A DNA stretch of 64,000 bases from WM-3-3 sp041660045 (GTDB taxonomy: Bacteria > Pseudomonadota > Gammaproteobacteria > Methylococcales > Methylomonadaceae): positions 1-64,000 of the forward strand of contig JBAZXA010000013.1 in assembly GCA_041660045.1 (NCBI GenBank). Direction: 5' to 3'. Below the pieces are notes generated by a model that was not told where the DNA came from, made no database searches, and was given only the letters and a program-made list of their open reading frames with translations. Positions 17,302 through 26,434 of this stretch are shown here, piece after piece; within the stretch, counting starts at the first letter, position 1, and each line of letters starts with the position of its first letter. A program made the translations under genes and the position numbers.

Positions 17302-17829
17302 TTAGCAGCTTGGGATGTCTGGCAGGCCCATCTTCCCTAAACTAAGCAGGGCTGCCACCGGCGTACATATCCTAACACGCCCAGTATCGCTAAAAACGAC
17401 GCGGGCTTCATAATGTTGGGTGTTAAAAGTAACACCATTAGCGGCTATCGTGCCGCGCCTAAAGTCAAAAAAACTATGGTTAACCGCTGAGGCGCGCATC
17501 GAAACTTTGCTACTAAAATCTACGCCAGACACGGTGCGGATAGAACAAGCCTCAAGTTTACAGTCACACGTATTACCGGCATTAATGCCGTAGCACCAAG
17601 CCCCAAGATTCCCTGCTTGCCTTGAAACTGCGACATTTTGGCTACGCTTAATGGCTTCAATGCGTGCCACTAGCAAGTCTGCCTTAAACGATTCAAGCAC
17701 TAGCTTTAAATGATTACGCTCGATAACACTTAAAAATGTAGGTACCGATAATGCCGTTAAGCTTCCGACTACAGCGATGGCAATCATCAGTTCTAGCAAG
17801 CTAAAGCCGGGTTTGAGCAGGATTTTCAT
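17302..17829 (-). CDS. fimT: FimT/GspH-family pseudopilin
   Basis: A 175-residue prepilin: leader MKILLKPG, then FSLLELMIAIAVVGSLTALSVP, a standard type IV pilin N-terminal helix with Glu at +5. The following region, LVARIEAIKRSQNV, is typical of FimT/GspH. FimT proteins act as minor pilins; some bind DNA during natural transformation. A TTG codon at 17838 would add three residues, but ATG at 17829 gives the canonical leader. It is first in the minor pilin operon. Confidence 0.82.
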   Translation of the reverse strand: MKILLKPGFSLLELMIAIAVVGSLTALSVPTFLSVIERNHLKLVLESFKADLLVARIEAIKRSQNVAVSRQAGNLGAWCYGINAGNTCDCKLEACSIRTVSGVDFSSKVSMRASAVNHSFFDFRRGTIAANGVTFNTQHYEARVVFSDTGRVRICTPVAALLSLGKMGLPDIPSC

Positions 17830-17967
17830 ATCTAACAACCTAATTCAGCCACTTAATGGATGAGCTTTGATCCCATCTCAGTTAAAATACACCTAATACT
17901 TGATAATAAAGGCTTTAATACTAAATAACAGACTGCCTTAACGAAACCTTGGCAAAACCTTAAACAA

Positions 17968-18423
17968 ATGAAAACACTGTTTCCAAAACCCTGCTTGGGA
18001 TTTACTTTAATTGAATTGGCTATTGTGGTCTTAATTCTAGGGCTGTTATCTACTATTGCGCTGCCTGGTTATCAAAATTTCCTAAAACAATCACGCCGCA
18101 CTGATGCTAAAGCGGCATTATTAAACCTTCAGTTAGCACAAGAAAAATTTCGTAGCAACTGTGTGCAATATGCCACTGGCATCCATGCAAACACCTACGC
18201 CTGTGAGGCTGATGGCCCTTATAATTTAGTGGGCCCTGAAGACTCTAGCAACGGTTACTACCACTTAAGCATTAGCCAAGCTGGCCCAACCGGTTATACA
18301 CTGACGGCAACCCATACTGGCCTGCAACAACAAGACAGCCAATGTAAAACCTTATCCATAAGCCAAGCTGGGGTAAAATCATCAACCAACAGCCACGATC
18401 TGCCGACAACGGATTGTTGGTAA
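17968..18423 (+). CDS. pilE: PilE-like minor pilin
   Basis: This 151-residue protein has a leader ending LG followed by FTLIELAIVVLILGLLSTIALPGYQ. The downstream segment DAKAALLNLQLAQEKFRSNC is characteristic of PilE-type minor pilins. Cys residues at about 60, 73 and 150 could form the D-region disulfide. Unlike the usual order (fimT-pilV-pilW-pilX-pilY1-pilE in one operon), it is transcribed divergently from fimT across a 138-bp spacer. Confidence 0.82.
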   Translation: MKTLFPKPCLGFTLIELAIVVLILGLLSTIALPGYQNFLKQSRRTDAKAALLNLQLAQEKFRSNCVQYATGIHANTYACEADGPYNLVGPEDSSNGYYHLSISQAGPTGYTLTATHTGLQQQDSQCKTLSISQAGVKSSTNSHDLPTTDCW

Positions 18424-18469
18424 ATGATAATGCAATTTAATCTTATAATTGAAGCTTTATTTTACTGCT

Positions 18470-18961
18470 ATGCCCACTAACCTTATTTGCCCTTGTTGCT
18501 CCGGCCTAACTTATGCAGAATGCTGCCATCCTTACCATAGTACTGGGGCATCACCACAAACAGCACTTAGTTTAATGCGCTCCCGCTATAGTGCTTATAG
18601 CTTACGGAACAGCCCCTATTTACTGGCAAGCTGGGATATTAATACGCGCCCTGCTTCCATCGATTTTTCACAGGAAACTGCAGTCTGGGAAAAATTGGAG
18701 ATATTACACTGTGCAAAAGGTGGTCTTCATGACACTAAAGGTACCGTAGAATTTAAGGCGTATTACGCACAGGCAGGGCTCAGCCATGTTCTGCATGAAA
18801 CCAGTCGTTTCAAGAAAACCCATGCCCGCTGGTTTTATCTTGATGGTAAAGCCAAAATTCTTGCACCCGCAACCATTTTTAGCCAGCCTAGCCCAGCTAA
18901 AAATGCCTTATGCACCTGTGGCAGTGGAAAAAAATATAAGCGCTGCTGCGGTGTACAGTAG
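18470..18961 (+). CDS. YchJ-family SEC-C motif protein
   Basis: This protein (163 residues) has an N-terminal CPCCSG..YAECC zinc-binding motif and a second SEC-C motif at the C-terminus (CTCGSGKKYKRCC). Between them is the YchJ core with ALSLMRSRYSAYS. The function of YchJ/UPF0225 proteins is not established; the SEC-C motif binds zinc in SecA. A TTG at 18449 would add seven residues, but ATG at 18470 gives the family start and neither has a clear ribosome site. It lies 46 bp downstream of the pilE-like gene and converges with speA. Confidence 0.85.
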   Translation: MPTNLICPCCSGLTYAECCHPYHSTGASPQTALSLMRSRYSAYSLRNSPYLLASWDINTRPASIDFSQETAVWEKLEILHCAKGGLHDTKGTVEFKAYYAQAGLSHVLHETSRFKKTHARWFYLDGKAKILAPATIFSQPSPAKNALCTCGSGKKYKRCCGVQ

Positions 18962-18998
18962 CAACCATAATAGCGTAGCCCGCAGCACTGCACCGAGA

Positions 18999-20837
18999 TT
19001 ATTTTTCCAGGTAAGTATATGACGACAGCCCGGAAACTAACTCTTGCCCGTAAAGTTGTTTTAGCTCTTCACTAATAGGGCTTAGTGCTAATTTACGCCG
19101 ATAGGCGGCCTTTAAGTCTTCACTATTGATGTGGACATAATCCAATAAATCACTGACATGTTCACCTTCGTGCAAATTATCAAAACGAAAGCCGTTTTCA
19201 TCCAATTCAATATTGATGGAATGGGTGTCGCCAAACAAATTATGCATATCCCCCAAAATTTCTTGGTAGGCACCTAACATAAAAAAGCCGATTAGGTACG
19301 GTTGTTTGATATTAATATCATGCACGGGTAGGGTTTTTTCTATATTTTGGCCATCCACATATTGATCGATACGGCCATCAGAATCACAGGTTAAGTCTTG
19401 GATAACCGCCCGCCGAGTGGGTTTTTCATTTAAACGGTGGATAGGCATAATAGGAAAAATTTGATCGATACCCCAAACATCTGGCATCGATTGGAACAAA
19501 GAAAAATTACAGAACACCTTATCCGCCAGTTTTTCGTTAAGCTCCTGTAAAATCAGGGCTTCATTTTGATTGCTGGGATTCAGCTGGTTTTTTATCTGCT
19601 GGCATATAATTGCATAATTATTTTCAGCACTGGCCAATTCGACAATGCCTAACTTATCTTGGGTAAATTGGGCACGGGCTTGAGCCAATGCAAATTGCGC
19701 ATCGTGATACCGCTCTACTCTATTTTCCGTATCCGGCAAAGCCTTCCCGATATCTGCGTGGCTATAAACCGATTCAATATCAGTCACATTCGTGATCAAA
19801 ACTGCGTGGTGTGCTGTGATGGCGCGCCCTGATTCTGTAATAATATCAGGTTGCGGCACAGATTTTTCGGCACAGATGTCACTTAAACTGCGGACTATAT
19901 TTTGCGCATATTCTTCCATACTGTAATTAATGGATGATTCCCGGCGTGACCGGCTACCATCATAATCCACCCCTAAGCCTCCGCCAACATCAACAATTTT
20001 TATGTCCACCCCTTGCCGGTGAAATTCAACATAAAATTGCCCAGCCTCTTTTAAGGCCACTTTTATGTCATGAATATTGGCGATTTGCGAGCCCATATGA
20101 AAATGCATTAACTTTAAGGTATCCAGCATATCTGCTTGCTTTAAGCGTTCTAGCAGTTGCAAGACTTCATTGGCATGAAAGCCAAACTTAGACTTCTCAC
20201 CACCGCTATTTTGCCACTTGCCCGCGCTAATACTGGCTAACCTAACCCTAACACCCAGTTGTGGCTGAATTGCTAAGCGTATGGATTCTTCAATAATCAA
20301 CTCTAGCTCAGAAGGCTTTTCAATAACCAAGTATAAATTTAGCCCCATTTTAAGGCCGATTAGCGCCAGACGGATGTAAGCCCTGTCTTTATAACCATTG
20401 CAGACCACTACCGCATCGCCTGACAATGCCATAATGGCCAATAGCTCAGGCTTGCTGCCCGCTTCTAGGCCTACATTATCGGTCGCCAAAATACCCTCTA
20501 CTACTTTGCGTTGCTGGTTGACTTTTATAGGATAAACCGGTGTGTAACGGCCGGTATATTGATGGCTAGCGCAGGCTTTGCTAAAAGCCGATTGCAGACG
20601 TAAAACCCGGTCTTTTAAAATATCCGTAAAGCGCACCAAAACGGGTAACGCTAGATTTTTTTCATCCAAAGATTGCGCGATCTCATATAAGTCCAATTCT
20701 ATTGCTTTATTGGCGCAAGGTTTGACACAAACATGGCCGGCGGCATTGATAGCAAAATAACCATCACCCCAGTTTTCTATGGCATAAGTTTGGGCAGATT
20801 GCTGGATAGTCCAGTTTTTTGAATCATATGCTTGCAA
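18999..20837 (-). CDS. speA: Biosynthetic arginine decarboxylase
   Basis: SpeA (612 residues) decarboxylates arginine to agmatine with PLP, the first step of polyamine synthesis by this route. The PLP lysine is in YPIKVNQ near residue 103; the LHFHMGSQ-type and VDVGGGLGVDYDG motifs are intact. The gene starts with TTG at 20837: a GGAG ribosome site (20846-20849) lies eight bases upstream, and no ATG fits the family N-terminus. It is divergent from speE. The agmatine-processing genes are not in the window. Confidence 0.94.
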   Translation of the reverse strand: MQAYDSKNWTIQQSAQTYAIENWGDGYFAINAAGHVCVKPCANKAIELDLYEIAQSLDEKNLALPVLVRFTDILKDRVLRLQSAFSKACASHQYTGRYTPVYPIKVNQQRKVVEGILATDNVGLEAGSKPELLAIMALSGDAVVVCNGYKDRAYIRLALIGLKMGLNLYLVIEKPSELELIIEESIRLAIQPQLGVRVRLASISAGKWQNSGGEKSKFGFHANEVLQLLERLKQADMLDTLKLMHFHMGSQIANIHDIKVALKEAGQFYVEFHRQGVDIKIVDVGGGLGVDYDGSRSRRESSINYSMEEYAQNIVRSLSDICAEKSVPQPDIITESGRAITAHHAVLITNVTDIESVYSHADIGKALPDTENRVERYHDAQFALAQARAQFTQDKLGIVELASAENNYAIICQQIKNQLNPSNQNEALILQELNEKLADKVFCNFSLFQSMPDVWGIDQIFPIMPIHRLNEKPTRRAVIQDLTCDSDGRIDQYVDGQNIEKTLPVHDINIKQPYLIGFFMLGAYQEILGDMHNLFGDTHSINIELDENGFRFDNLHEGEHVSDLLDYVHINSEDLKAAYRRKLALSPISEELKQLYGQELVSGLSSYTYLEK

Positions 20838-20877
20838 TTTTTTAACTCCAATGCGCCTAAGTAGGTCCGAATTCTAA

Positions 20878-20883
20878 TATAAT
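20878..20883 (+). promoter_or_regulatory. Probable -10 element for speE
   Basis: A consensus TATAAT lies 39 bp before the speE ATG in the speA-speE divergent spacer. I see no good -35 at 16-18 bp, so this is a partial promoter call. Confidence 0.4.
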
Positions 20884-20921
20884 GTGCAGAACTTGTTTAT
20901 TTTTTTAGGGATATTTATAAG

Positions 20922-21782
20922 ATGACAACGCTCAACCCATCACAATGGTTTTCTGAAGAGGCCCCTAAAGCCGACTCAGCATTCTCGCTAAAAATTAAAC
21001 GCAAATTGCACGAAGAGCAATCTGCCTTTCAATTTCTGGAAATCTATGAAACTGAAAGCTTTGGCAATCTGATGGTGATTGATGGCTGCACCATGGTGTC
21101 GACCCGCGACAATTTTTTTTACCATGAAATGATGAGCCACCCCGCTTTATTTACCCATCCCGAACCTAAACGCGTCTGGATTATTGGCGGTGGAGATTGT
21201 GGCACATTACGCGAAGTCCTTAAACACCCCAGTGTACAACAAGCGGTACAAATTGATATCGATGAACGCGTCACCCGGCTTTCAGAAATTTATTTTCCAG
21301 AACTGTGTGAGTCTAACTCAGACCCCCGCGCCGAATTGAAATTTATCGACGGTATCCAATGGGTAAAAGATGCAGCCCCTGGTTCGGTAGATATCATCAT
21401 CGTTGATAGCACAGATCCTGTCGGCCCTGCCGAAGGTTTATTCAGCAAAGCGTTTTACCGTGATTGCTTTAATTGTTTGTCTGAACACGGCATGATCATC
21501 CAGCAAAGTGAATCGGCATTACTTTATTTAAACTTAATTGGTGAAATGCGTGCAGCTATGTCGGCTTCTGGTTTTGACCACTTGCAAACCCTGTTTTTCC
21601 CGCAATGCATCTACCCTTCAGGTTGGTGGAGCGCCACCATCGCTGGCAAAACCAGCTTAGCCGCTTTCCGCGAACAAGAGGCTGCTAATAAAAGCTTTGA
21701 GACCCTATATTACAATGTCGATATACACAAAGCAGCGCAGGCCCAACCTGAGTTTTTTAAAAAAGCCATGGCGTTGAAGTAA
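20922..21782 (+). CDS. speE: Polyamine aminopropyltransferase (spermidine synthase)
   Basis: SpeE (286 residues) transfers an aminopropyl group from decarboxylated SAM to putrescine to give spermidine, releasing methylthioadenosine. The YxEM substrate region (FFYHEMMSHP), the SAM-binding IIGGGDCGTLREV loop (Cys where most homologues have Gly) and the catalytic DSTDPVGPAEGLF segment are present. The methylthioadenosine by-product would feed the methionine salvage genes found at 44225-46091. speA is divergent; the MarR-type regulator begins 5 bp downstream. Confidence 0.93.
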   Translation: MTTLNPSQWFSEEAPKADSAFSLKIKRKLHEEQSAFQFLEIYETESFGNLMVIDGCTMVSTRDNFFYHEMMSHPALFTHPEPKRVWIIGGGDCGTLREVLKHPSVQQAVQIDIDERVTRLSEIYFPELCESNSDPRAELKFIDGIQWVKDAAPGSVDIIIVDSTDPVGPAEGLFSKAFYRDCFNCLSEHGMIIQQSESALLYLNLIGEMRAAMSASGFDHLQTLFFPQCIYPSGWWSATIAGKTSLAAFREQEAANKSFETLYYNVDIHKAAQAQPEFFKKAMALK

Positions 21783-21787
21783 ACTAA

Positions 21788-22348
21788 ATGTACAAGTCAC
21801 AATCTTTTAAATTAATGGAGCGCATTAACCTGTTAATGCGCACTGAAGAGCGCAAAAAATACGCGGCACTTGGCTTGCAACCGATACACGGGCAAGTCCT
21901 GGACTATTTGTCACATTGCAACCAGTACAGCGACACCCCGGCTTCAGTTACCGAATACATGGGCTTGACCAAAGGCACTGTCTCCCAATCCATACAATTA
22001 CTTGAACGTAAAGGCTATATCGCACGCCAAGTAGATAGTGAGGATGGCAGAATCATGCATTTATCGCTAACCCCTACGGGCGAGCAATTATTGCATGCCA
22101 TGACCCCGGAAGATGTTTTTGCCGATGCCGAACACGCCGTACGTAGCAATAAATTTTCAACCTTAACCGATGCTTTACAAGCCATCCTAATGGCTTTACT
22201 AAAAGCCAGCCATGGCCGCACCTTTGGTGAATGCCACTCATGTATCCGTTTTACGGTGGTTGATAACCATTACTTGTGCGGCCTAACTGAACAACCCTTA
22301 ACTTGGCGCGATTCTGAAAAAATCTGCCGCGACCACGCCATGGCCTAA
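21788..22348 (+). CDS. MarR-family regulator with C-terminal cysteine cluster
   Basis: This 186-residue protein has a MarR winged-helix domain (about 30-105), with the recognition region TKGTVSQSIQLLERKGYI and the wing DSEDGRIMHLSLT. The C-terminal tail carries four cysteines: C149-x2-C152, C164 and C180 with HSC, CGLT and CRDH contexts. That pattern suggests a zinc or iron-sulfur site or a redox switch; this is inference. It starts 5 bp after speE, so it is likely co-transcribed and might control polyamine genes. The ligand is unknown. Confidence 0.8.
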   Translation: MYKSQSFKLMERINLLMRTEERKKYAALGLQPIHGQVLDYLSHCNQYSDTPASVTEYMGLTKGTVSQSIQLLERKGYIARQVDSEDGRIMHLSLTPTGEQLLHAMTPEDVFADAEHAVRSNKFSTLTDALQAILMALLKASHGRTFGECHSCIRFTVVDNHYLCGLTEQPLTWRDSEKICRDHAMA

Positions 22349-22409
22349 TCGCCTTGCTTAATGTGTTTACGGCAATCTACCTCAACACCAAACTAAATGA
22401 GACCATACC

Positions 22410-22664
22410 ATGTTTGACACCAAAACGATCGACGACATAGCCAACCGTTTAGCAGGTGCTATCCCACCCGGCCTAAACAATCTGAAAGAAGACATGGAAA
22501 AAAACTTCCATGCTATTTTACAAGGCGCACTCAACAAATTGGACTTAGTCACGCGTGAAGAATTTGAAGTACAAAAAGCTGTATTAGCCAAAACCCGCAG
22601 TAAACTGGAAGACTTGGAAAAACGTATTACCGAGTTAGAGCATTCTATAATGCCTAACGAATAA
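22410..22664 (+). CDS. ubiK: Ubiquinone biosynthesis accessory factor UbiK
   Basis: An 84-residue protein of the UbiK/YqiC family. A membrane-associating amphipathic N-terminal half (IDDIANRLAGAIPPGLNNLKED) is followed by a C-terminal coiled coil rich in Glu, Arg and Leu. UbiK acts with UbiJ in the soluble ubiquinone synthesis complex in E. coli. It sits 19 bp upstream of comM, a common pairing in gammaproteobacteria. Confidence 0.87.
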   Translation: MFDTKTIDDIANRLAGAIPPGLNNLKEDMEKNFHAILQGALNKLDLVTREEFEVQKAVLAKTRSKLEDLEKRITELEHSIMPNE

Positions 22665-22683
22665 CACGCGCCACGGCTTACCC

Positions 22684-24195
22684 ATGTCTTTAGCAGTGGT
22701 TTATAGCCGTGGCCGTTCGGGCATAGAAGCACCATTGGTAACCGTAGAAGTCCATGTTACCAATGGGCTGCCCGCACTCTCCATAGTTGGCCTACCTGAA
22801 ACAGCGGTTAAAGAAAGTAAGGACCGGGTGCGCGGTGCTATTTTAAATTCAAATTTCGAATTCCCGGCACAACGCATCACCGTCAACTTGGCACCGGCTG
22901 ATTTGCCAAAAGAAGGTGGCCGTTTTGACCTGGCCATTGCCTTAGGTATCTTGGCAGCCTCAGGACAGCTGCCACAAGCCCATCTTGACCAATACGAATG
23001 CGTCGGTGAGCTCTCCTTAGGTGGTGAATTACGGCCAATTTCAGGTGTTTTACCGATTGCTATCCAAACCCGAAATAACCAACGAAAACTCATTTTAGCC
23101 AAAGAAAACAGTGCCGAAGCAGCCTTAGTGGAAAACATCGGCATTATCCCTGCAGGCCATTTACTGGAGGTTTGTGCACACTTATCGGGGCAAAAACCCA
23201 TTGCCGAAGCATTACCTTTAGCCAATCCAGTTTTGCCGTCAGAAACGCTAGATTTTTCTGATGTGCATGGCCAACACCATGTTAAACGTGCGTTAGAAAT
23301 TGCCGCTGCCGGCGCCCATAATTTACTGCTATTAGGTCCGCCTGGTACCGGCAAATCCATGCTAGCCAGCCGTTTACCCAGCATTTTACCGCCGTTGACA
23401 GAACAACAAGCGCAAGAAACCGCTGCCATCGCCTCCATCAGTGAGCTAGGTGTTGATGTTATGCATTGGCTAAAACCGCCTTACCGGGCGCCACACCATA
23501 GCGCATCTGCGCCTGCACTAGTGGGCGGCGGCGGTAATCCACGTCCTGGTGAAATTTCATTAGCGCATAACGGGATTTTATTTTTAGATGAATTACCGGA
23601 ATTTGACCGCAAAGTGCTGGAAGTGTTACGAGAACCTCTAGAAAGCGGCCATATCACCATTTCCCGCGCTAGCAGACAAGTAGACTTTCCTGCCCGTTTT
23701 CAACTGATTGCCGCCATGAACCCTTGCCCTTGTGGTTATTTGGGTGATGCTTCGGGCCGCTGCCATTGCACCTCTGAACAAGTTTTCCGCTACCGCGCCA
23801 AAATATCAGGCCCCTTACTCGACCGCATTGATATGCACTTGGAAGTCCCCAGAATTTCCCATGAAGTCTTACGCAAAGGTTCCCCTGAAGGACAAGAAAG
23901 CAGTGCCAGTATCCAAAGCCGAGTGATCGCGGCACGAAATCTTGCGCTGGCCAGAGCGGGCAAAGCCAATGCGCAATTGACGGCAAAAGAAGTTAAACAA
24001 TGGTGTTTATTATCTGAGCCAGGACACCAACTTTTAGAACAAGCCATGGAAAAATTCGGCTTGTCACACCGTGCCTACCACCGTATTCTTAAACTTAGCC
24101 TGACCATTGCCGATTTGGCAAATTCCGCCAGTATAGAGCTAGCGCATTTAAGCGAGGCCATAAGTTACCGCAAACTAGACCGACAAGTTAAATAA
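22684..24195 (+). CDS. comM: YifB/ComM Mg-chelatase-like AAA+ ATPase
   Basis: ComM (503 residues) has an N-terminal Lon-protease-like domain (about 1-165), an AAA+ Mg-chelatase domain with Walker A GPPGTGKS and Walker B ILFLDELPEF, and a C-terminal domain with the ISYRKLDR end. In Vibrio and Acinetobacter, ComM is a hexameric helicase that promotes branch migration during natural transformation. With the type IV minor pilin genes in this window a competence function is possible, although comM is also common in non-competent species. Confidence 0.92.
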   Translation: MSLAVVYSRGRSGIEAPLVTVEVHVTNGLPALSIVGLPETAVKESKDRVRGAILNSNFEFPAQRITVNLAPADLPKEGGRFDLAIALGILAASGQLPQAHLDQYECVGELSLGGELRPISGVLPIAIQTRNNQRKLILAKENSAEAALVENIGIIPAGHLLEVCAHLSGQKPIAEALPLANPVLPSETLDFSDVHGQHHVKRALEIAAAGAHNLLLLGPPGTGKSMLASRLPSILPPLTEQQAQETAAIASISELGVDVMHWLKPPYRAPHHSASAPALVGGGGNPRPGEISLAHNGILFLDELPEFDRKVLEVLREPLESGHITISRASRQVDFPARFQLIAAMNPCPCGYLGDASGRCHCTSEQVFRYRAKISGPLLDRIDMHLEVPRISHEVLRKGSPEGQESSASIQSRVIAARNLALARAGKANAQLTAKEVKQWCLLSEPGHQLLEQAMEKFGLSHRAYHRILKLSLTIADLANSASIELAHLSEAISYRKLDRQVK

Positions 24196-24415
24196 AACAA
24201 TAAGCACAAACTATTTACAACACTCGAGTTTAGCAGGCATGCCAGTAAATCATTTTAAAAATGGACCTTCAGCAGCCAGACCTATCGTGTAAAATTAGTG
24301 TTTATATTTTTGGGTAGGGATAGCTTGTTTTTATTCTCCAATTCCCCAACCCAATGTTCCCTGTTTAATATACCGCCAACCCAACCATTAGCGTAGCACC
24401 TATCCTATTACCCGC
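24196..24415. other. Intergenic spacer between comM and rep
   Basis: This 220-bp AT-rich spacer has no reading frame of note, no tRNA-like T-loop and no clear hairpin. It presumably holds the rep promoter, but I cannot point to a convincing -35/-10 pair. Confidence 0.5.
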
Positions 24416-26419
24416 ATGGCACAATTAAACCCCCAACAGCAAGCTGCCGTTAAAGCCATAGAGCAACCTTTATTGGTGCTTGCTGGTGCCGGTAGTGGCA
24501 AAACCCGGGTCATTACCGAAAAAATTGCTTACCTTATCAGACAAGGCCTGCCCGCCCGTCATATTGCCGCGGTTACTTTTACCAATAAAGCGGCGCGGGA
24601 GATGAAAACCCGCGTTTCTAAATTGTTGGCTGACAAAGAACTTAGGGGCCTTCGTGTTTCAACTTTCCATGCCTTGGGTCTAGACATCCTTCGCGCTGAG
24701 CTCAAGACATTGGGTTACAAAGCCGGGCTGACCCTATTTGACGAACAAGATAAAATCACCTCCTTACGCAATTTGATCAGCCATGGCGATAAACTGGGTG
24801 ACCTTGAGCAAGCCGACCAGCATGCCCGCCAAATTGGCCAGTGGAAAAATGCCTTTGTCACCCCAGAACAGGCCATTAGCCTGGCAACCGCCGAACAAAT
24901 CGCATCCGCCCACTTGTATGCGGGCTATACCCGTAATTTAAAAGCTTATAATGCGGTGGATTTTGATGATTTAATCCTGCTGCCAGTTTTGCTGTTTCAG
25001 CAACACCCCGCTATCTTAGAGAAATGGCAAAATAAACTGCGTTACTTGTTGGTCGATGAGTATCAAGACACCAATCTAACCCAATACCAACTGGTGAGAC
25101 TGTTAGCGGGCAATTTGGGGCGTTTTACCGTGGTGGGTGATGATGATCAATCAATTTATGCTTGGCGTGGCGCCCAACCAGAAAACTTAGCGCAATTACA
25201 AACGGATTATCCACGCTTGCAGGTGATTAAGCTGGAACAAAACTACCGGTCTACCGGACGTATCCTGAGGGTAGCCAACCAACTCATCGCCAATAACCCC
25301 CATGTCTTTGAGAAACAGCTATGGAGTAGCTTAGGCCTTGGCGAGAACCTGCGTGTACTGAGCCACAAAGACGAGCTAATCGAAGCCCAACAAATTGTGG
25401 CTGAGATCATCCATCACAAGTTCAAAACTGGCGGCAGCTACCAAGATTATGCCATCCTTTACCGCGGCAATCACCAATCGCGCTTGTTTGAACGCGGCTT
25501 AAGGGAAAATAACATCCCTTATTTTATCAGTGGCAGCACTTCGTTTTTTGCCTATACCGAAATCAAAGACATTTTAAGCTATTTACGCCTGCTGGTTAAT
25601 CCAGACGATGATGCGGCATTTCTGCGGGTTATTAACACCCCACGCCGGGAAATTGGCCCTACCACACTAGAAAAATTAGGCGATTATGCCAATCAACGCC
25701 ATATCAGCCTGTTTGCCGCCAGTTCCGAATTAGGCTTAAGCCAAAGCCTTCCTGATAAGGCCCGCTACCGCTTAGAACATTTCCGCGACTGGGTTATCGA
25801 TACCGCCGACCGGGCTGAACGTGGCGATACGTTTAGCGTGATTGAACAAATGCTGGAACACATTGATTATCAAGCTTGGTTGGATGAAAACAGCAAATCC
25901 CCTGAGGCGGCCAAACGCAAAATGGGCAATGTTACTGAATTGATACAGTGGCTTAAACGTATTGCTGAAAAAGATGCCGATAAGAGCTTGTCACTCTCCG
26001 AGATTGTTGCCAAAGCCATGCTAATGGACATTTTGGATAGGAATCAAGAACAAGAAGCCACCGACCAAGTTAGCCTAATGACCTTACATGCCGCCAAAGG
26101 CCTAGAGTTTCCCCATGTTTTTCTGATCGGCATGGAAGAAGGTTTGTTACCGCATCAAAACAGTATAGACACTGGTTTTCTGGAAGAGGAGCGCCGTTTG
26201 GCTTATGTTGGTATTACCCGCGCCCAACGTAGCTGTACTTTCAGCTATTGCACACACCGTAGGCGCTACGGCGAAACTATCGAATGTGAACCCAGCCGCT
26301 TTTTAAACGAATTACCGCCTGACGACTTAGAATGGCCCAATAAAAAGCAATTACCGCCAGAAGAACTTAAAGAACGCGGGAAAGCCAATCTAGCCCAATT
26401 AAAATCTTTGTTGTCGTAA
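24416..26419 (+). CDS. rep: ATP-dependent DNA helicase Rep
   Basis: This superfamily 1A helicase of 667 residues has Walker A (AGAGSGKT, about 22-29), motif Ia TFTNKAAREM, Walker B LVDEYQDTN, motif III GDDDQSIYAWRGA, motif IV EQNYRS, motif V TLHAAKGLEFPHVFL and motif VI YVGITRAQ. Length matches Rep rather than UvrD (about 720). Rep travels 3' to 5' and clears proteins ahead of replication forks. It converges with pyrX, with stops 15 bp apart. Confidence 0.93.
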   Translation: MAQLNPQQQAAVKAIEQPLLVLAGAGSGKTRVITEKIAYLIRQGLPARHIAAVTFTNKAAREMKTRVSKLLADKELRGLRVSTFHALGLDILRAELKTLGYKAGLTLFDEQDKITSLRNLISHGDKLGDLEQADQHARQIGQWKNAFVTPEQAISLATAEQIASAHLYAGYTRNLKAYNAVDFDDLILLPVLLFQQHPAILEKWQNKLRYLLVDEYQDTNLTQYQLVRLLAGNLGRFTVVGDDDQSIYAWRGAQPENLAQLQTDYPRLQVIKLEQNYRSTGRILRVANQLIANNPHVFEKQLWSSLGLGENLRVLSHKDELIEAQQIVAEIIHHKFKTGGSYQDYAILYRGNHQSRLFERGLRENNIPYFISGSTSFFAYTEIKDILSYLRLLVNPDDDAAFLRVINTPRREIGPTTLEKLGDYANQRHISLFAASSELGLSQSLPDKARYRLEHFRDWVIDTADRAERGDTFSVIEQMLEHIDYQAWLDENSKSPEAAKRKMGNVTELIQWLKRIAEKDADKSLSLSEIVAKAMLMDILDRNQEQEATDQVSLMTLHAAKGLEFPHVFLIGMEEGLLPHQNSIDTGFLEEERRLAYVGITRAQRSCTFSYCTHRRRYGETIECEPSRFLNELPPDDLEWPNKKQLPPEELKERGKANLAQLKSLLS

Positions 26420-26434
26420 ACTTAGTAGGCAAAA

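Noticed and set aside
22701..23438. 245-residue open frame antisense to comM
   Set aside because: It mirrors the conserved comM reading frame and has no recognisable domain.
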